A stretch of 64,000 bases of DNA from Pachyseris speciosa (taxonomy: Eukaryota; Cnidaria; Anthozoa; Scleractinia; Pachyseridae), in contig JAEMWC010000167.1 in NCBI GenBank assembly GCA_016490735.1, forward strand, positions 643,501 through 707,500. Direction: 5' to 3'. Positions 37,983 through 47,503 of this stretch are shown in pieces; the first letter of the stretch is position 1, and each line of letters starts with the position of its first letter. A program made the translations under genes and the position numbers. The notes under the pieces were generated by a model. The model was not told the origin of the DNA. It made no database searches and saw only the letters and a program-made list of their open reading frames with translations.

Positions 37983-40900
37983 CCATTCGCGCTAAACTAT
38001 TTGTTTAGCCCATTGAAAGGACATGTATATTTATTCTATTGCACGCGTTTACTTTTAGTATAAATTACCTTTTCCTTTGCATTCTTGATTATGGTGCCGG
38101 GATGACACAGAAACGTAGTTCCGTTTTTTCGCTTATTTTTATAGTGAATTGTATTTCTAAATTTAATCTTATTAGACAGTTAGATATGATCAAATATATG
38201 GCGGGTTGGATCCGCAATCTAAACCAATTAATTTATTTATTTAGGTAGCGTTCCTTTTAACCAATCTAAAACCAGATTTTGCGATCGAAAATTAGATCTC
38301 CCGTTCCATTTATGGCGAAACCAATCTTAGATTGCAATCTGAACAATCCACCTCCGAACGTGGATCGTTTGGATTGGTAACTGAAACTGGTTTCAGATTT
38401 TCGTTCCATTTGAGTTCCTCCAGCAAGGAGAGCAAAGCGAGCGGCATTCTCAGAAAACCCGCCATCAATAAAAACAAGTTTCCAGGCCTCTCGCTGTGTG
38501 GATGGATCTTTTTTCAGATTTTTGTTCCAGCTAGCAGAAAAATCTGAACAATCTGGATTGTCTAAATCTGAAAAAGCATTTCCTAAAAGGAACGCGACCT
38601 TAATAATTACTACAATCTATGGTTAAAAAGCCAAAGGATAATCCGTAATGGAGCCCTAGACTCCATATATAAACAGATCACCTATAAACTAATATAGATA
38701 CGCGAGAAATAGTAAATTCTTAGAATACATTAATTAAGGGAGAAAAAAATCAAATAATTTGCATACCTACTTAAATCAGCGTGATATCAACTCACTAAGT
38801 ATACTGACAGAACAAAAAAGAAGACGCTTTATGAGTGCATGCGGCTACTGCATTCACGCTTTGCGAGCCTATCCTGCCACCGCGGACTTTCAGTCACTCG
38901 GACAAACAACTTGATAACATAGAGGCAAGAAAGGCTACTGCTGAGTGCAGGAGCCACAAGAATCTTAAGAGTGGTTGACCTGGCGCTCCTTACAAAACGC
39001 AAAGTTTGGTTATATAAAAATGGCTTATAAAGCGTTCAATAATGTAAAAAAATTAGCCCATCTTACTTTGTTTTCATTAAAAAAAAAAAAGACGCATCGA
39101 ATAGGCTAGTTTTGAATTGCGGTAGAACAAAAGAGCAGAGTCGAGGTTCAGGGAATAATTTGCATTTTCCTTTGTTTTTGACAAAAGAAAATGCAAATTA
39201 TTCCCTGAACCTCGACTCTGCTCTTTTGTTCTACCGCAATTCAAAACTAGCCTATTGATGTAACATTCTTAGACAGCTTAATATTGTTTAAAAGGCATGG
39301 AATACAAAACCATCTTGTTTTGTCCGAGCTCTTCGTCCAGCACTCCAGGGTCCTTCATAGTCGCCATTAGTTACTTTGATTCGAAGAACATAATCTGTCC
39401 ATTTCTTAAGGTTTGTTAATGTATAGGATGTTGATGAGGAAGGGACGCTGACGATGCTAGCTGCCATTCCAGCCTCTTTATAAGAAATCTTATATCCAAT
39501 CAGAAGTCCGTTTACTTTTTGGAGGCTTGGTTTCTGCATGAGAAAGTACAGACAGTTAGGTATGAATAATGAAGAAGCGTTCTCAAGTCGAATTACTCAG
39601 AAAAAGAATTTTCTGAGTCCCCAACGGGAGTCGAACCCATGACCTTCCAGATTACCGGTTGGACGCTCTAACCACTGAGCTATGGGAGACTCGTGGTGAG
39701 CGAGGTCGTAAACTAGGTTCTTATGTGTGACACATGTCCTACTATCTGCAAGGCTCAATATGTCGTCGTGATAAATGTGAATATATATGATAAATGGAAT
39801 GGAGACTTGGATAAAGTATGAATAATGAAGAAGCGTTCTCAAGTCGAATTACTCAGAAAAAGAATTTTCTGAGCCCCCAACGGGAGTCGAACCCATGACC
39901 TTCCAGATTACCGGTGTACCGGTAATCGACTTGAGAACGCTTCTTCATTATTCATACTTTATCCAAGTCTCCATTCCATTTATCAGACAGTTAGGTGTTT
40001 AAATGTAAACTTAAAAGCACTGACTATTGTGGGAGAACTGAAGAGAACAATTAGCCATGATAACCTAGGCAAGAACCGTCCTTAAACATGTTTGACAGGG
40101 CCAGCGCAGCAACTTTGCAAGTGGGGGGGGGGGGGGGGGGGGGCTCACTTCGAACGCGTTAGCGTGAGTCAACTCGGGGGTCTGGGGGCATGCTCCCTCG
40201 GAAAATTTTCAAATTAAAGTCCTCTGAAATGGCTAGAAATGCATTTAAAACTAACATGGTGCGGTGAAAAATATACTTTCAGCAACAAAAAGCGGTGTTT
40301 TAAAACAAGACTTTCATTAACTTTTCGCTTAACTAATCATAACTGGCAATTAGTAAGGTGTCGACAAAGCTCAACTCAACATACGATTGCCCTCGAGACA
40401 TTGTACTGTTGAAAAAGCCCACCCCCCAGCCCCTCCCCCTGCGCGGTGCCTGTTTAACCGCCTTATGACGCCGTTTCACGCGATGCAGTTCAGGTGAGAA
40501 CACAAACACTACGCCAGCCCTTATTTTCTCAAGATCTTCTATAATGAACAAGCGCAAGAAGAAAATATACACAGGAAAAAGCAAAAAAAAAAAAAAAACA
40601 GAAGCTAAACGAGAACAGACCACAAAAGCAAAACTAAGCGATGTTTACTTTAAAAAGTTCAAAAGCACTAGTCTGCAGCACGTCCCTAATTTCTACAAAT
40701 GTAGTACCCTTACAAAGTGCTTTCTCGTTTACGTGATTCTTCTGAGGTTAAAAATGATTTGAATCGACATTTCGTAGTATTTTAACTGACCTTCTTCAGG
40801 AAAAAGAGAATACAATTTGCAATTTTTGAAATGAGGGGTGAAAGTTTCCGAGATGCAGTTATAACACCCTTTGTTAAAAGCTTCCTTGTTTTTATGCGAT

Positions 40901-43900
40901 TGACAAGTTAACAATATTAAAGGAAAAAGACTCTCTGGCCAACTGAGCAGGAAAGAGGGGCGACAATACGCAATAATTGACTTTGTTTAACCAGGGCGAC
41001 ACTTAACGGTCTATGACCTGCAAAAAACTTGGCCCTCGAAATTTCGGATTGAATTGGAATTTGGAAATGTCGGTTCTTGAGGAGAGGGGAAAACCGGAGT
41101 ATCCGGAGAAAAACCTCTGTGGTGAAACCAGGTGAAAAACCTCAACCATTGTGGCTGTACGCTCATACGCGGTAAGGTTAAGTTTATAATAAACTGTCTC
41201 CTTCGCATTACCTGCCATTCAATGTAAAGTGATTGTGAAGTTAGGGCTGTGACATTGTTCAAATGTGGAGCAACTTCTGGTACTAAAAAAAGATTTAAAA
41301 CTGTAGAGTTAAGGTGTGTACATCATCGACAAGCTCGACAAAGAGTAGAGTTACTTTATACTAACAGTAAAATTATACAAGATAATAGTAAAAGCTAAAA
41401 CTACTATTCAAAAACTACTAGTAAAAGCTAAATTACACGAGTTTGCTTTTAAACGTGGAGAGACAATGACTCGTAACAGCTTCTTCCGGAAGTTTGTTCC
41501 ATTCAGTTAATTTAATTTAATTTAATTTAATTTAATTTAATTTAATAGCTTCACCAGAGACCTGGCAGGGACACTACAACAGCGTACGCCAATTACTGTG
41601 GGCCCGTAACGTCAAATCCCTCCCCCATAACCACATTCTAGTAGAGATAGACCACCAGGGAAAGGAAAAAAAATCTAAAAATATCTTTATGTCCTTTCGG
41701 TACAATAAGTTTAAATTATGGCCTCATCGTGTTCTCCTTTCTCTATTTGGGGTCAAATAGTCCCCCAGTTCCCATCTAGGAAACCATGACACATGACACA
41801 TCTTGCACATAGCGGACAGCCATCGTGTACGCGGTTTCTTTCTCTGAGAATTTCTTCACAGAATACACAGAGTCCACACAAAGTCCATTCTGAAGTATAC
41901 CTTCCGGATGATGCTCAACTAGGTGATTAACTGTTAATGCTTATTTAAGGTTGCACTCACAATCGTTTACATCCGTGGGTATGCAGGCATAAGCTATAAT
42001 GAGGCCACAGACCATCTTACGGGCATAGGAGTGACGTTTGGGGAGAGAAATTATCACCCTAGTGATGCAATTAACAGATTAAGGGGGGGGGGGGGGGGGG
42101 GGGGGTGGGAGGGCTACCAGATGGACGTCTCTAGGAAGACGTGGTGGTCCATACAAAGAATGGAGTAGCAAGCCATCAAGTTCGGAAGGAACAAAACCTA
42201 AGGAAACCAATTTCGCCACGCGAGATGATTAAGCAAAACACACTCTGATCTGAGTCGATCTGAGAGTTATTAGCCCCTGAAGCAGAAAAACAACAACAAA
42301 AAGTTCGTCCAAGGACCCCTTTTACAGTTATTCCCTGTCGAGATAGCTGAACTAGTTACTCTTACCCAACTGGGATACTTGAAACTTAATTTAGCTGACG
42401 CGGCAGTACTTACTGGCAGTTCGTGTTCTAAAGCTCACGGAGTTGCTCCACTCCCCTGTGCCCAAGACACTCGTGGCCATCATACTGGTTCTGTAGGTTG
42501 TATAAGGCTTGAGATTGATTAATTCTTTAATAGATACGCCACCTGCTAGGGTGATATCATCTGTAAAAGTATTATTTTGATATCGAATAGTGAAGGAGAC
42601 TATTGGTGCTTCGTCTGATTCTGGGGAATATGACCCCGTGACTAATGCTGACCTTGCCTGGATGCCACCTGAATGAAACTGTACAACTGGCTTTCCTGGA
42701 ACCTCTTAAACAATAACAAAAAAATAGTCAACAATAACGACAATGACACCGACAAGGACGGCGGTAAATATAACGATAATTCAGTACAATCAAACAAAAA
42801 GCCTCATGATAGGTCGGTAGAAAATATTCCAGCTTTACTCCAGCACGAAATAAATTAGTTAGGCAAATCAATCAAAAACGCTAAACAAGAGTGAAGTATG
42901 CAAGAACAATGTATATGAATCCAAAATAATCCTAAGATTAAATGATGGAAGCGTAAGATGTCCCTTAATATATATTTGTAACTTAATAGAGATACTATCG
43001 TGCACAGCTTCAACTGCCGCTCAGCTCAACTGCCGTATAAATGAACACTGAAAACATAAAACGTAAACTGAAGCTACACTTACTTAAAATAACGGTAACA
43101 TTTCCCTTTGTGTCATCCTTAAATAGAGGTAAGTCAACCAGTGATGCTGAACATTGGTAGGTGGCGTTGCACTGGACGTCACGCATTGACCAGCTTTTCC
43201 TCGCACAGTAATAGTTACTGTTAATGTAGGTGGCGCTGGTATATGTTATCGTAAGAGAAGAGCTTGACTCACGCAAATCTGTTACCCCTCTTCTCCATTT
43301 ATATACAGGAGGTCGCTGCTTGCTAAACCTAGCAACGCAGTGTAGTGTGACAGACCCAGGAGGTGAAGCTGACAAAATTCCATCTTGGAGTTTATCAACG
43401 AAGAGGAAGGGAACTTGGACTGAAAAAGAAAGGAAAAGAAAATTACTAACATTTTACTGGAAATACCCCCCCCCCCCAACCCCCCCCCCAAAAAAAAACT
43501 GTTAAACTGTTAAATAAAACTGTTAAACTGTTAAATAAAAATCTGAGGGGAGGTTTAAAAAAACCAGCAGGGTTAAAATTAAGGTCTCCTAACTAAAGGT
43601 ATACCTTTTGGAGGCGTTTATGAATAGGACAGTTATACTGTTAATTAAGGCGATTCTACTGCTGGTGCGGATCTAGGATTTATAGAAAGGGGGTTTGAAT
43701 AAACGAATGCCGAAGGCAGGAGCATCTAGGGGGATCCGGGGCCATGCTACCCTGGGGAACGTTTGAAATGTTAGTCCTCGGAAATACGATTTCCAGTGTT
43801 CTAAGAGGAAAACCAAAGTGTTTTAATTGCTATGAATTCAAGTCAGCTTTCGTAGTTAGGAAATTAGTCGATATGGGATCGAAACAGATAAATTAAAACA

Positions 43901-46900
43901 TTGAACTACAAAGTTTCTTTTCGTTTTTGTAGTCAGTGCCTGAACGGTCGACCAAGTTTGCCCGAATAAGTCAATTTTTTTTACAGCTAGCCTGGGCCCG
44001 GACGCTTACGAACAAGAGCTCTATTTAAATATGTTGTCGGTAACCAAATAACTGGTGGTATTCTTTCGAAGAAGTTTACTTACATTTTTCACAGACAATG
44101 AAGTCTACTCTCAGACATATTCCAGTGTTGTACGTCTTTGGCAGTATTCTGATATATTGGGCTGCAAAAGGTGAAGAAAACCAGTTGACAACAATGGAAC
44201 TTCGGTCTCTGTTTCCATTCAAAGCCTAAAAGAGAAAAACGGTTTTGCATACTGTGTCAATGTGCAGTGACTGAAAAGAAGTCAAACGTTAATTGACAGG
44301 GTGAGGACTCAATTTGTTTCAGTGCGGTTTGTCTCACAATAGTTCGCTTTCGTATTTAAAATTACCGCTGAATACAAACACCAACGACACACTCAGATGC
44401 AGGGTCAGTCTCGACCTAAATATTCACACATACCGGCAAAAAGGTGCCAGAGATTTGAAAATTAATTACAGAGTCGTAAACAGGTTATCTTGTCGCTGGA
44501 ATTTGTAAATATATTCACTTCAGATGGAGGCTAAACTTGTACAAACGCGTTCTGAGGGTTTTCATTCAGCCGTAATGGCGAACGCTAAACTGGATTATTG
44601 TTGCTGTGGAAGAAAAACAATTGGTTGAGGCTTTTTTTAACAGCCAGCGTATCATGCTCATAGTTTATAAACAATACCGAATGATGGAAAAGTGGTAAAT
44701 TTTTGGAACTAAATGGTTTTCCTCGGCTGACAAAGATCACTCATATCTAAAGGAAAGCTAACAACAAATTAAGCCAACGTGAGATGACCTTTAGTAATTC
44801 CCATGGAAATGCGCTTGAAACAAAATGCTTAATTCCTTTGTTATCTTTGACTTGTATTATATTCCCCACGATCGAAAAACTCAAGCCTCAAATTCGCACA
44901 AAGTAACAGTTTTATATAGAACAGCAAGCTCTTCTGTTTTTCTTTTTTCTGACAATTGTCATTCTTCCATAACCTATCTTACTCCCGACTCTCACTTGAT
45001 CACATGAAAGCGCCTGACAATACAAAGCTTACCCTTCCGGCTGAATAATCAAACCATTTTTGTCCATCATACCCATAGCTGATTGCATAGCTTGTCACCC
45101 ATTTGTTCATCACACTGTCTCCCTGAGTAGATACACCGCTGACTGTAATCACTCTTCCGACATTAAACTGCAAGTATTGTGGGAGTGATATTGAAGCAGT
45201 GCACCAAGAGTCGGTCCCATAAAGGCGACTCCAACCAGCGTCATGGCTGCTGTCAAGTTCGGATGATGCTGTAGCTCCCATGTTTCGGTTTACAAATCTT
45301 TCATTTCCCATTGACGACAAGCAGCCTGTCAGAAATGCGATAAGATTATCACGCAGGCATAATTTTGGGGTCTGACATCCTTTTTTTTTCCGCTGATGTC
45401 ATGAAATGCCAGTGAGTGGTCACGTGCTCAGAACATTTTATTACTAAAATAATCTACCCTTAAGGCTGCCTGCAAGAACTGCGGGTTAGGAAATGTCTAG
45501 GTTAGGAAATGTCTGGGTTAGGAAATTTTTCGCTGCTGAGAAAATCCCAAAATTTAGCCTGTGCAAATCGATTACAGACAATTGTACCTTGCAAAGATCC
45601 ATACACTTCCACTCTCAATGTTTTGTTTTTGTAAAATGACATAGGATAAAAACGAATGAATTTTGCAGCGACGGGCTGGTAAAGATCACTTCTAACAATA
45701 CCGTTCCGATCACTGTTACCAGTAAAAGTCTGAAAATGAAAAGAGGCAAAATACGTTTTACCAGGCAAGGCAGCACACAACAACCAAATCAAATTACGCG
45801 CCTCAATCTACTATGACGAAATTCACATCTTTCCTATCTAAGCCATTTTTAAATATAAACAAGTAGTCTGCACGAGAAGAAGAATGCTGCTTACTATTTT
45901 CAAATATGTCGTTTTGTTCCAGAGATATTCAAGTTTTTAAAATTTGCAAATTAGCTAGGTTGTGACGTCAAAACTCAACCGGATTTTGATCAAATATGAT
46001 GAAAAAAGATATTTCAGCCAATTTGTATCAGAAAGGCTTGATTCTTTGCAATATGAGCTCATCAGGTTTGTTACCATAGCAACATTCTGGGTTCCAGAAC
46101 TCCCTGATATTAAGGGCTTTGCTGGCCACTATTGGCGTTCTATTTTAATATCTGCCAATTGTGCCTCATCTGCATGATCTGACACGCATATAGATCTACA
46201 GCTGTTTCGGGAAAGGTTGTCCTAAGGAAGTCAAAAAGCGTACACGGCAATCCCGAAAGGTAGTCTGGGACATTGAATATTCTTTTGAAACGGTCAGAAC
46301 TGGCGATGCCAAGACCATACAGCGAAAACCTGCGACAGCGTGCAATATGGGTGAAAGAGTTTTTAGGATACAGTGTAGACGAAGTAGCAGCTGCTCTGTA
46401 CATGACACCAAAAACTTTCAAGCGCTATATGTTAAAATTCCTTAATATTGGGGAAGTAAACGCACAAAACTCCCAACAACCAATAAATAGTTTTATTATG
46501 CATCCGCACGTTGAATTCGTAATCATGGAAGCAGCACTGCAACGTCCAGATGGAACGCTTGCAGAGATCGCACACGAAATTCAGGAACAGACAGGATCAG
46601 TACGTGGCATTTCTAGCGTTTTGCTACATTTGAATCGGAATCGTTTCAGCCGCAAATGGTTTGAAAAGGATTTATTCGTGGTAGCCCGTCAATTACAATT
46701 TTCCGACTGAAAATGTAAATCAGTTCAACGGATGTTTTCAATAATTTATGAATATTTTGTTTCTGTTTACTGCTCTGTCGTGGATACAGCCTTATCAGTA
46801 CAACAGCAGAAGTGAAGCTTCTAGCGCAGAATTAGGGACCACGTATAACCTTCTTTGTTATGTTCTTTTAAAACGCACAAACTTGCATTCACACCATCTC

Positions 46901-47503
46901 CTTCCATCGCGCTGAAACACTATAAACTCCCGGACCAACCCCTACCCATCATGCCTTGGATATTGTCGCGTACGCTTTTCTCTTCTTTAGGACAACATTT
47001 TCCGAAACAGCTGTATATGGTCGAGTTTGTGGCCTTGTTAAATGTTTTAGGTTGCTTTATCACTCTCACATTATTGCCCAATCAATTTTATACTTTGCTC
47101 TCCTCTAAAACGACCAAAGTATTTGACAAAAACCCTTCCAAAACTAATATATGGCATCAATAATTTTATAATACTTTCAAGCTATGGGTCATTTTTATGT
47201 TAATCAAACCAAACACGGCTAGCACGTACCTTTTCCACGTTATCCTCGACGTAGTTTCTCCAGGCTTTGTCCAATCATCTGCGTTGGGATTTCCCTGGGT
47301 AGCTACACCACAGACAAAGTAAACTGATCCCAGGTCAATCTGTAGGAAGTCACTGGCATCATTGTTGCTGCTGGGTAGCCAGGCACTGGATCCTGTCAGA
47401 CGCCCATTAGAAGGATTACTTCCACTACGAGTGGAAGAAGCTGAACATCTCTGATCACGATTGATGGAACTGTCTGTGGTTCCCACTGGGTCACTTGAGC
47501 AGC
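27961..47503 (-). CDS. F5/8C-Ig-FN3 single-pass receptor-like gene, possibly a pseudogene
   Basis: Eighteen exons join on the minus strand: 47503-47230, 45729-45588, 45325-45033, 44225-44084, 43419-43084, 42704-42414, 41282-41212, 39533-39311, 37272-36973, 35179-34859, 33756-33650, 32833-32637, 31222-31120, 30438-30174, 29515-29467, 28569-28543, 28521-28495 and 28109-27961. In order they encode two discoidin (F5/8C) domains, one Ig domain (Cys...KW...YYC), about six FN3 domains, two 9-residue mini-exon products, a membrane span ([18 protein letters not shown]) and a tail of about 26 residues. The last FN3 part has a [17 protein letters not shown] segment, like the juxtamembrane region of receptor tyrosine phosphatases. 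No phosphatase exon was found. Exon 1 lacks about 34 nt, and exon 12 has one extra base and no AG acceptor. No signal-peptide exon was found. The domain calls are secure; the function, ligand and integrity are not. Confidence 0.75.
28322..28396 (+). repeat. ACAC/ACAG/GACA simple repeat
   Basis: Mixed ACAC and ACAGACAG units occupy the intron between the second mini-exon and the transmembrane exon of the receptor-like gene. Confidence 0.8.
28495..28569 (-). CDS. Tandemly duplicated 27-nt mini-exons of the receptor-like gene
   Basis: Mini-exon 1 is 28569-28543 and mini-exon 2 is 28521-28495, separated by a 21-nt gap. Each is 27 nt, has AG before it and GTAAG after it, and preserves phase 1. 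They encode related peptides, EEQGTKPYT and NEQRTKLGT, just outside the membrane span. A 21-nt intron is far too short for normal splicing, so the two may be alternatives in the mRNA, or only one may be used. Confidence 0.6.
28925..29405. repeat. Large near-perfect palindrome, arms about 190-230 bp
   Basis: The sequence from about 28975 to 29174 recurs inverted at about 29186-29385 with only scattered differences, around an 11-bp centre (ATGCGGCTTGA). The palindrome extends outward as ATTTTAAAACATAAGAAATAT, interrupted at the left by about 25 extra bases. It lies in the intron of the receptor-like gene just upstream of mini-exon 1. Confidence 0.9.
29516..30173 (-). other. Receptor-like gene intron 14: short direct duplication, no gene
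   Basis: A 30-bp segment containing ACTCCTGCTCATTTATTAAA is tandemly duplicated at about 30109-30167, next to exon 14. A small hairpin with TTTTATCAAG and CTTGATAAAA lies at 30053-30107. Nothing else was recognised. Confidence 0.5.
30439..31119 (-). other. Receptor-like gene intron 13: nothing recognised
   Basis: There is no transposon end, SINE head or protein-like frame in this interval between FN3 exons. Confidence 0.3.
31466..31806 (+). mobile_element. tRNA-derived SINE, family A, with an ATT-repeat tail
   Basis: The head has A box GCGCAGTGGTGAGAGCGC and B box GGTTCGATTCTC. The body has CTCCGAGAGG and CTCCGGTTTTCCCCTCTC. It then has GATTTGATTTGAT tail units and a run of ATT triplets at about 31746-31806. 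The GGAGCAGAG motif appears twice near the start. It is the opposite-strand counterpart of the copy at 25328-25580. Confidence 0.8.
31810..32636 (-). other. Receptor-like gene intron 12: nothing recognised
   Basis: A 50-bp stretch at 32520-32580 is rich in short inverted GGGGA/TCCCC blocks. No coding or mobile-element signature could be supported here. Confidence 0.3.
32637..32833 (-). pseudogene. Damaged FN3 exon of the receptor-like gene
   Basis: The minus strand encodes the second half of an FN3 domain, with [19 protein letters not shown] and then, in another frame, [19 protein letters not shown]. The frame switch is near 32720 and fits one extra base in a TCAATTTT context. The exon is 197 nt, where neighbouring phases require 1 modulo 3. 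The expected acceptor site reads CTCAAATC after a good pyrimidine tract, with no AG where one is needed. Confidence 0.7.
32938..33649. repeat. Receptor-like gene intron 11: hairpin, no gene
   Basis: A palindrome at about 33311-33388 pairs CTCGAGGTTTCTATCGCG and GTGATAGCTGAT with their inverse. A weaker inverted pair around ATCTTTAGATTTGA lies at 32928 and 33094. No protein-like frame was seen. Confidence 0.45.
33757..34858 (-). other. Receptor-like gene intron 10: nothing recognised
   Basis: This 1.1-kb intron is AT-rich. No terminal repeats, SINE boxes or protein-like frames were found on either strand. Confidence 0.3.
35275..36600 (+). mobile_element. CR1/L2-like LINE, 5'-truncated, in antisense to the receptor-like gene
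   Basis: A single open frame at 35347-36327 encodes the C-terminal half of a reverse transcriptase. It starts at the GVPQGS motif and contains the catalytic [10 protein letters not shown], the thumb segment [14 protein letters not shown] and the C-terminal [20 protein letters not shown]. The 3' end has an ATATAAATATTAA-type repeat at about 36551-36590. The endonuclease and first palm motifs are missing, so it cannot move by itself. The uninterrupted 327-codon frame suggests a fairly recent insertion into intron 9. Confidence 0.88.
36669..36818. mobile_element. Foldback MITE with about 40-bp inverted ends
   Basis: CTCGAACTAGAAG plus GTCTTTTTACACATTC at the left is mirrored by GAATGTGTAAAAAGAC and CTTCTAGTTCGAG at the right. 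It is 150 bp long and non-coding. Confidence 0.6.
37340..37990. repeat. Hairpin MITE and trinucleotide arrays in receptor-like gene intron 8
   Basis: ACA/ATA triplets at 37340-37422 and an ATA array at about 37937-37982 border this region. Between them is a hairpin at 37436-37562 whose 50-bp arms contain CCAATTCGGTCTGTAATC and its inverse around a CCGCGCAGCGG centre. An inverted pair with CATAAAAATTACAATTTCC lies at 37573-37593 and 37917-37937. GTGATTGGTTGATTTAAA occurs three times, and variants of TGTCCGATAACAAA four times, at 37695-37860. Confidence 0.65.
38242..38600. mobile_element. MITE with 17-bp inverted ends
   Basis: The left end AGGTAGCGTTCCTTTTA and the right end TAAAAGGAACGCGACCT are near-perfect inverses. 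Inner copies of an ATCTGAA/TTCAGAT motif also recur. The target duplication is unclear (TTATTTA versus TTAATAA). There is no coding frame. Confidence 0.6.
38601..39099. other. Receptor-like gene intron 8, remaining part: nothing recognised
   Basis: No gene or repeat structure was seen until the palindrome at 39100. An A-run lies at 39079-39090. Confidence 0.3.
39100..39256. repeat. Perfect palindrome with 70-bp arms and a 17-bp loop
   Basis: Bases 39100-39169 are repeated exactly inverted at 39187-39256, with no mismatch found by eye. The arms contain GGTAGAACAAAAGAGCAG and its inverse. It lies 55 bp downstream of the FN3 exon 39533-39311, inside the receptor-like gene. Confidence 0.9.
39595..39830 (-). 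mobile_element. tRNA-derived SINE, family C
   Basis: On the minus strand the head reads CATAGCTCAGTGGTTAGAG with B box GGTTCGACTCC and nearly pairing ends (GAGTCTCC and GGGGACTC). The body, on either side of the head, includes CAGAAAATTCTTTTTCTGAG and GAACGCTTCTTCATTATTC. Another, rearranged copy follows immediately. Confidence 0.7.
39815..39985. mobile_element. Foldback partial copy of SINE family C
   Basis: The body segment with AAGTATGAATAATGAAGAAG and its inverse flank a truncated tRNA-like T-arm. They meet at a small ACCGGTGTACCGGT palindrome at about 39911-39924. This is an inverted-duplicated SINE fragment adjacent to the intact copy. Confidence 0.65.
40090..40460 (+). repeat. Dispersed G-run repeat family, copy 2
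   Basis: A 23-bp G-run at about 40121-40143 is followed by GCGTTAGCGTGAGTCAACTC, GGGGGCATGCTCCCTC, GTCCTCTGAAATGG and a C-rich end. The order is the same as in the minus-strand copy at 21515-21870. It is non-coding. Confidence 0.6.
41035..41130 (-). mobile_element. Fragment of SINE family A
   Basis: The minus strand carries only the body part, with CTCCGGATACTCCGGTTTTC and the CCAAATTCCAATTC tail region, and no tRNA-like head. It lies close to exon 41282-41212. Confidence 0.6.
41283..42413. other. Receptor-like gene intron 6: simple repeats only
   Basis: A TTTAA pentanucleotide run at 41512-41546 and a G-run at 42083-42106 are present. No coding frame or terminal-repeat element was recognised in the rest of this 1.1-kb intron. 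Confidence 0.6.
43665..43830 (+). repeat. Dispersed G-run repeat family, partial copy 3
   Basis: The segment contains GGGGGATCCGGGGCCATGCT, GTCCTCGGAAATACGATTTC and related blocks in the same order as copies 1 and 2, but it is shorter and more diverged. Just before it, at 43469-43500, there is a C-run/A-run stretch that inflates an open frame. Confidence 0.45.
44226..45032. other. Receptor-like gene intron 3: nothing recognised
   Basis: No transposon end, SINE head or protein-like frame could be supported between the two halves of the second discoidin domain. Confidence 0.3.
46199..47013 (+). mobile_element. Tc1/mariner-like element with inverted ends and truncated transposase
   Basis: The ends CAGCTGTTTCGGGAAAGGTT and, inverted, CAGCTGTTTCGGAAAATGTT continue into matching GTCCTAA and AAGCGTAC blocks over about 50 bp. 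Each end is flanked by TA (46197-46198 and 47014-47015). The 815-bp body is too short for a full DDE transposase and keeps only the DNA-binding part. It lies in intron 1 of the receptor-like gene, in the opposite orientation. Confidence 0.8.
46306..46710 (+). pseudogene. N-terminal helix-turn-helix part of a Tc1/IS630-type transposase
   Basis: The frame gives a 134-residue protein beginning [20 protein letters not shown]. It is followed by a helix-turn-helix, [20 protein letters not shown], and a second DNA-binding block ending in [14 protein letters not shown]. These match the paired-like N-terminal region of Tc1/IS630 transposases. The frame stops soon after [13 protein letters not shown], where a full protein would continue into the catalytic DDE domain. 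No catalytic segment is present before the right terminal repeat, so the element is non-autonomous. An upstream ATG at 46273 adds 11 residues but is less likely. The product, if made, could bind the terminal repeats but not cut them. Confidence 0.75.
47230..47503 (-). pseudogene. Damaged first discoidin exon of the receptor-like gene
   Basis: The exon encodes the front of an F5/8C domain through [15 protein letters not shown], then switches frame to [12 protein letters not shown], which continues in phase into exon 2 ([12 protein letters not shown]). In the sister domain of this gene, 14 residues separate the two matching tryptophans; here only 8 nt do. This fits loss of about 34 nt. The exon length also conflicts with its neighbours' phases. 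No upstream signal-peptide exon was found up to 48.6 kb. Confidence 0.7.
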
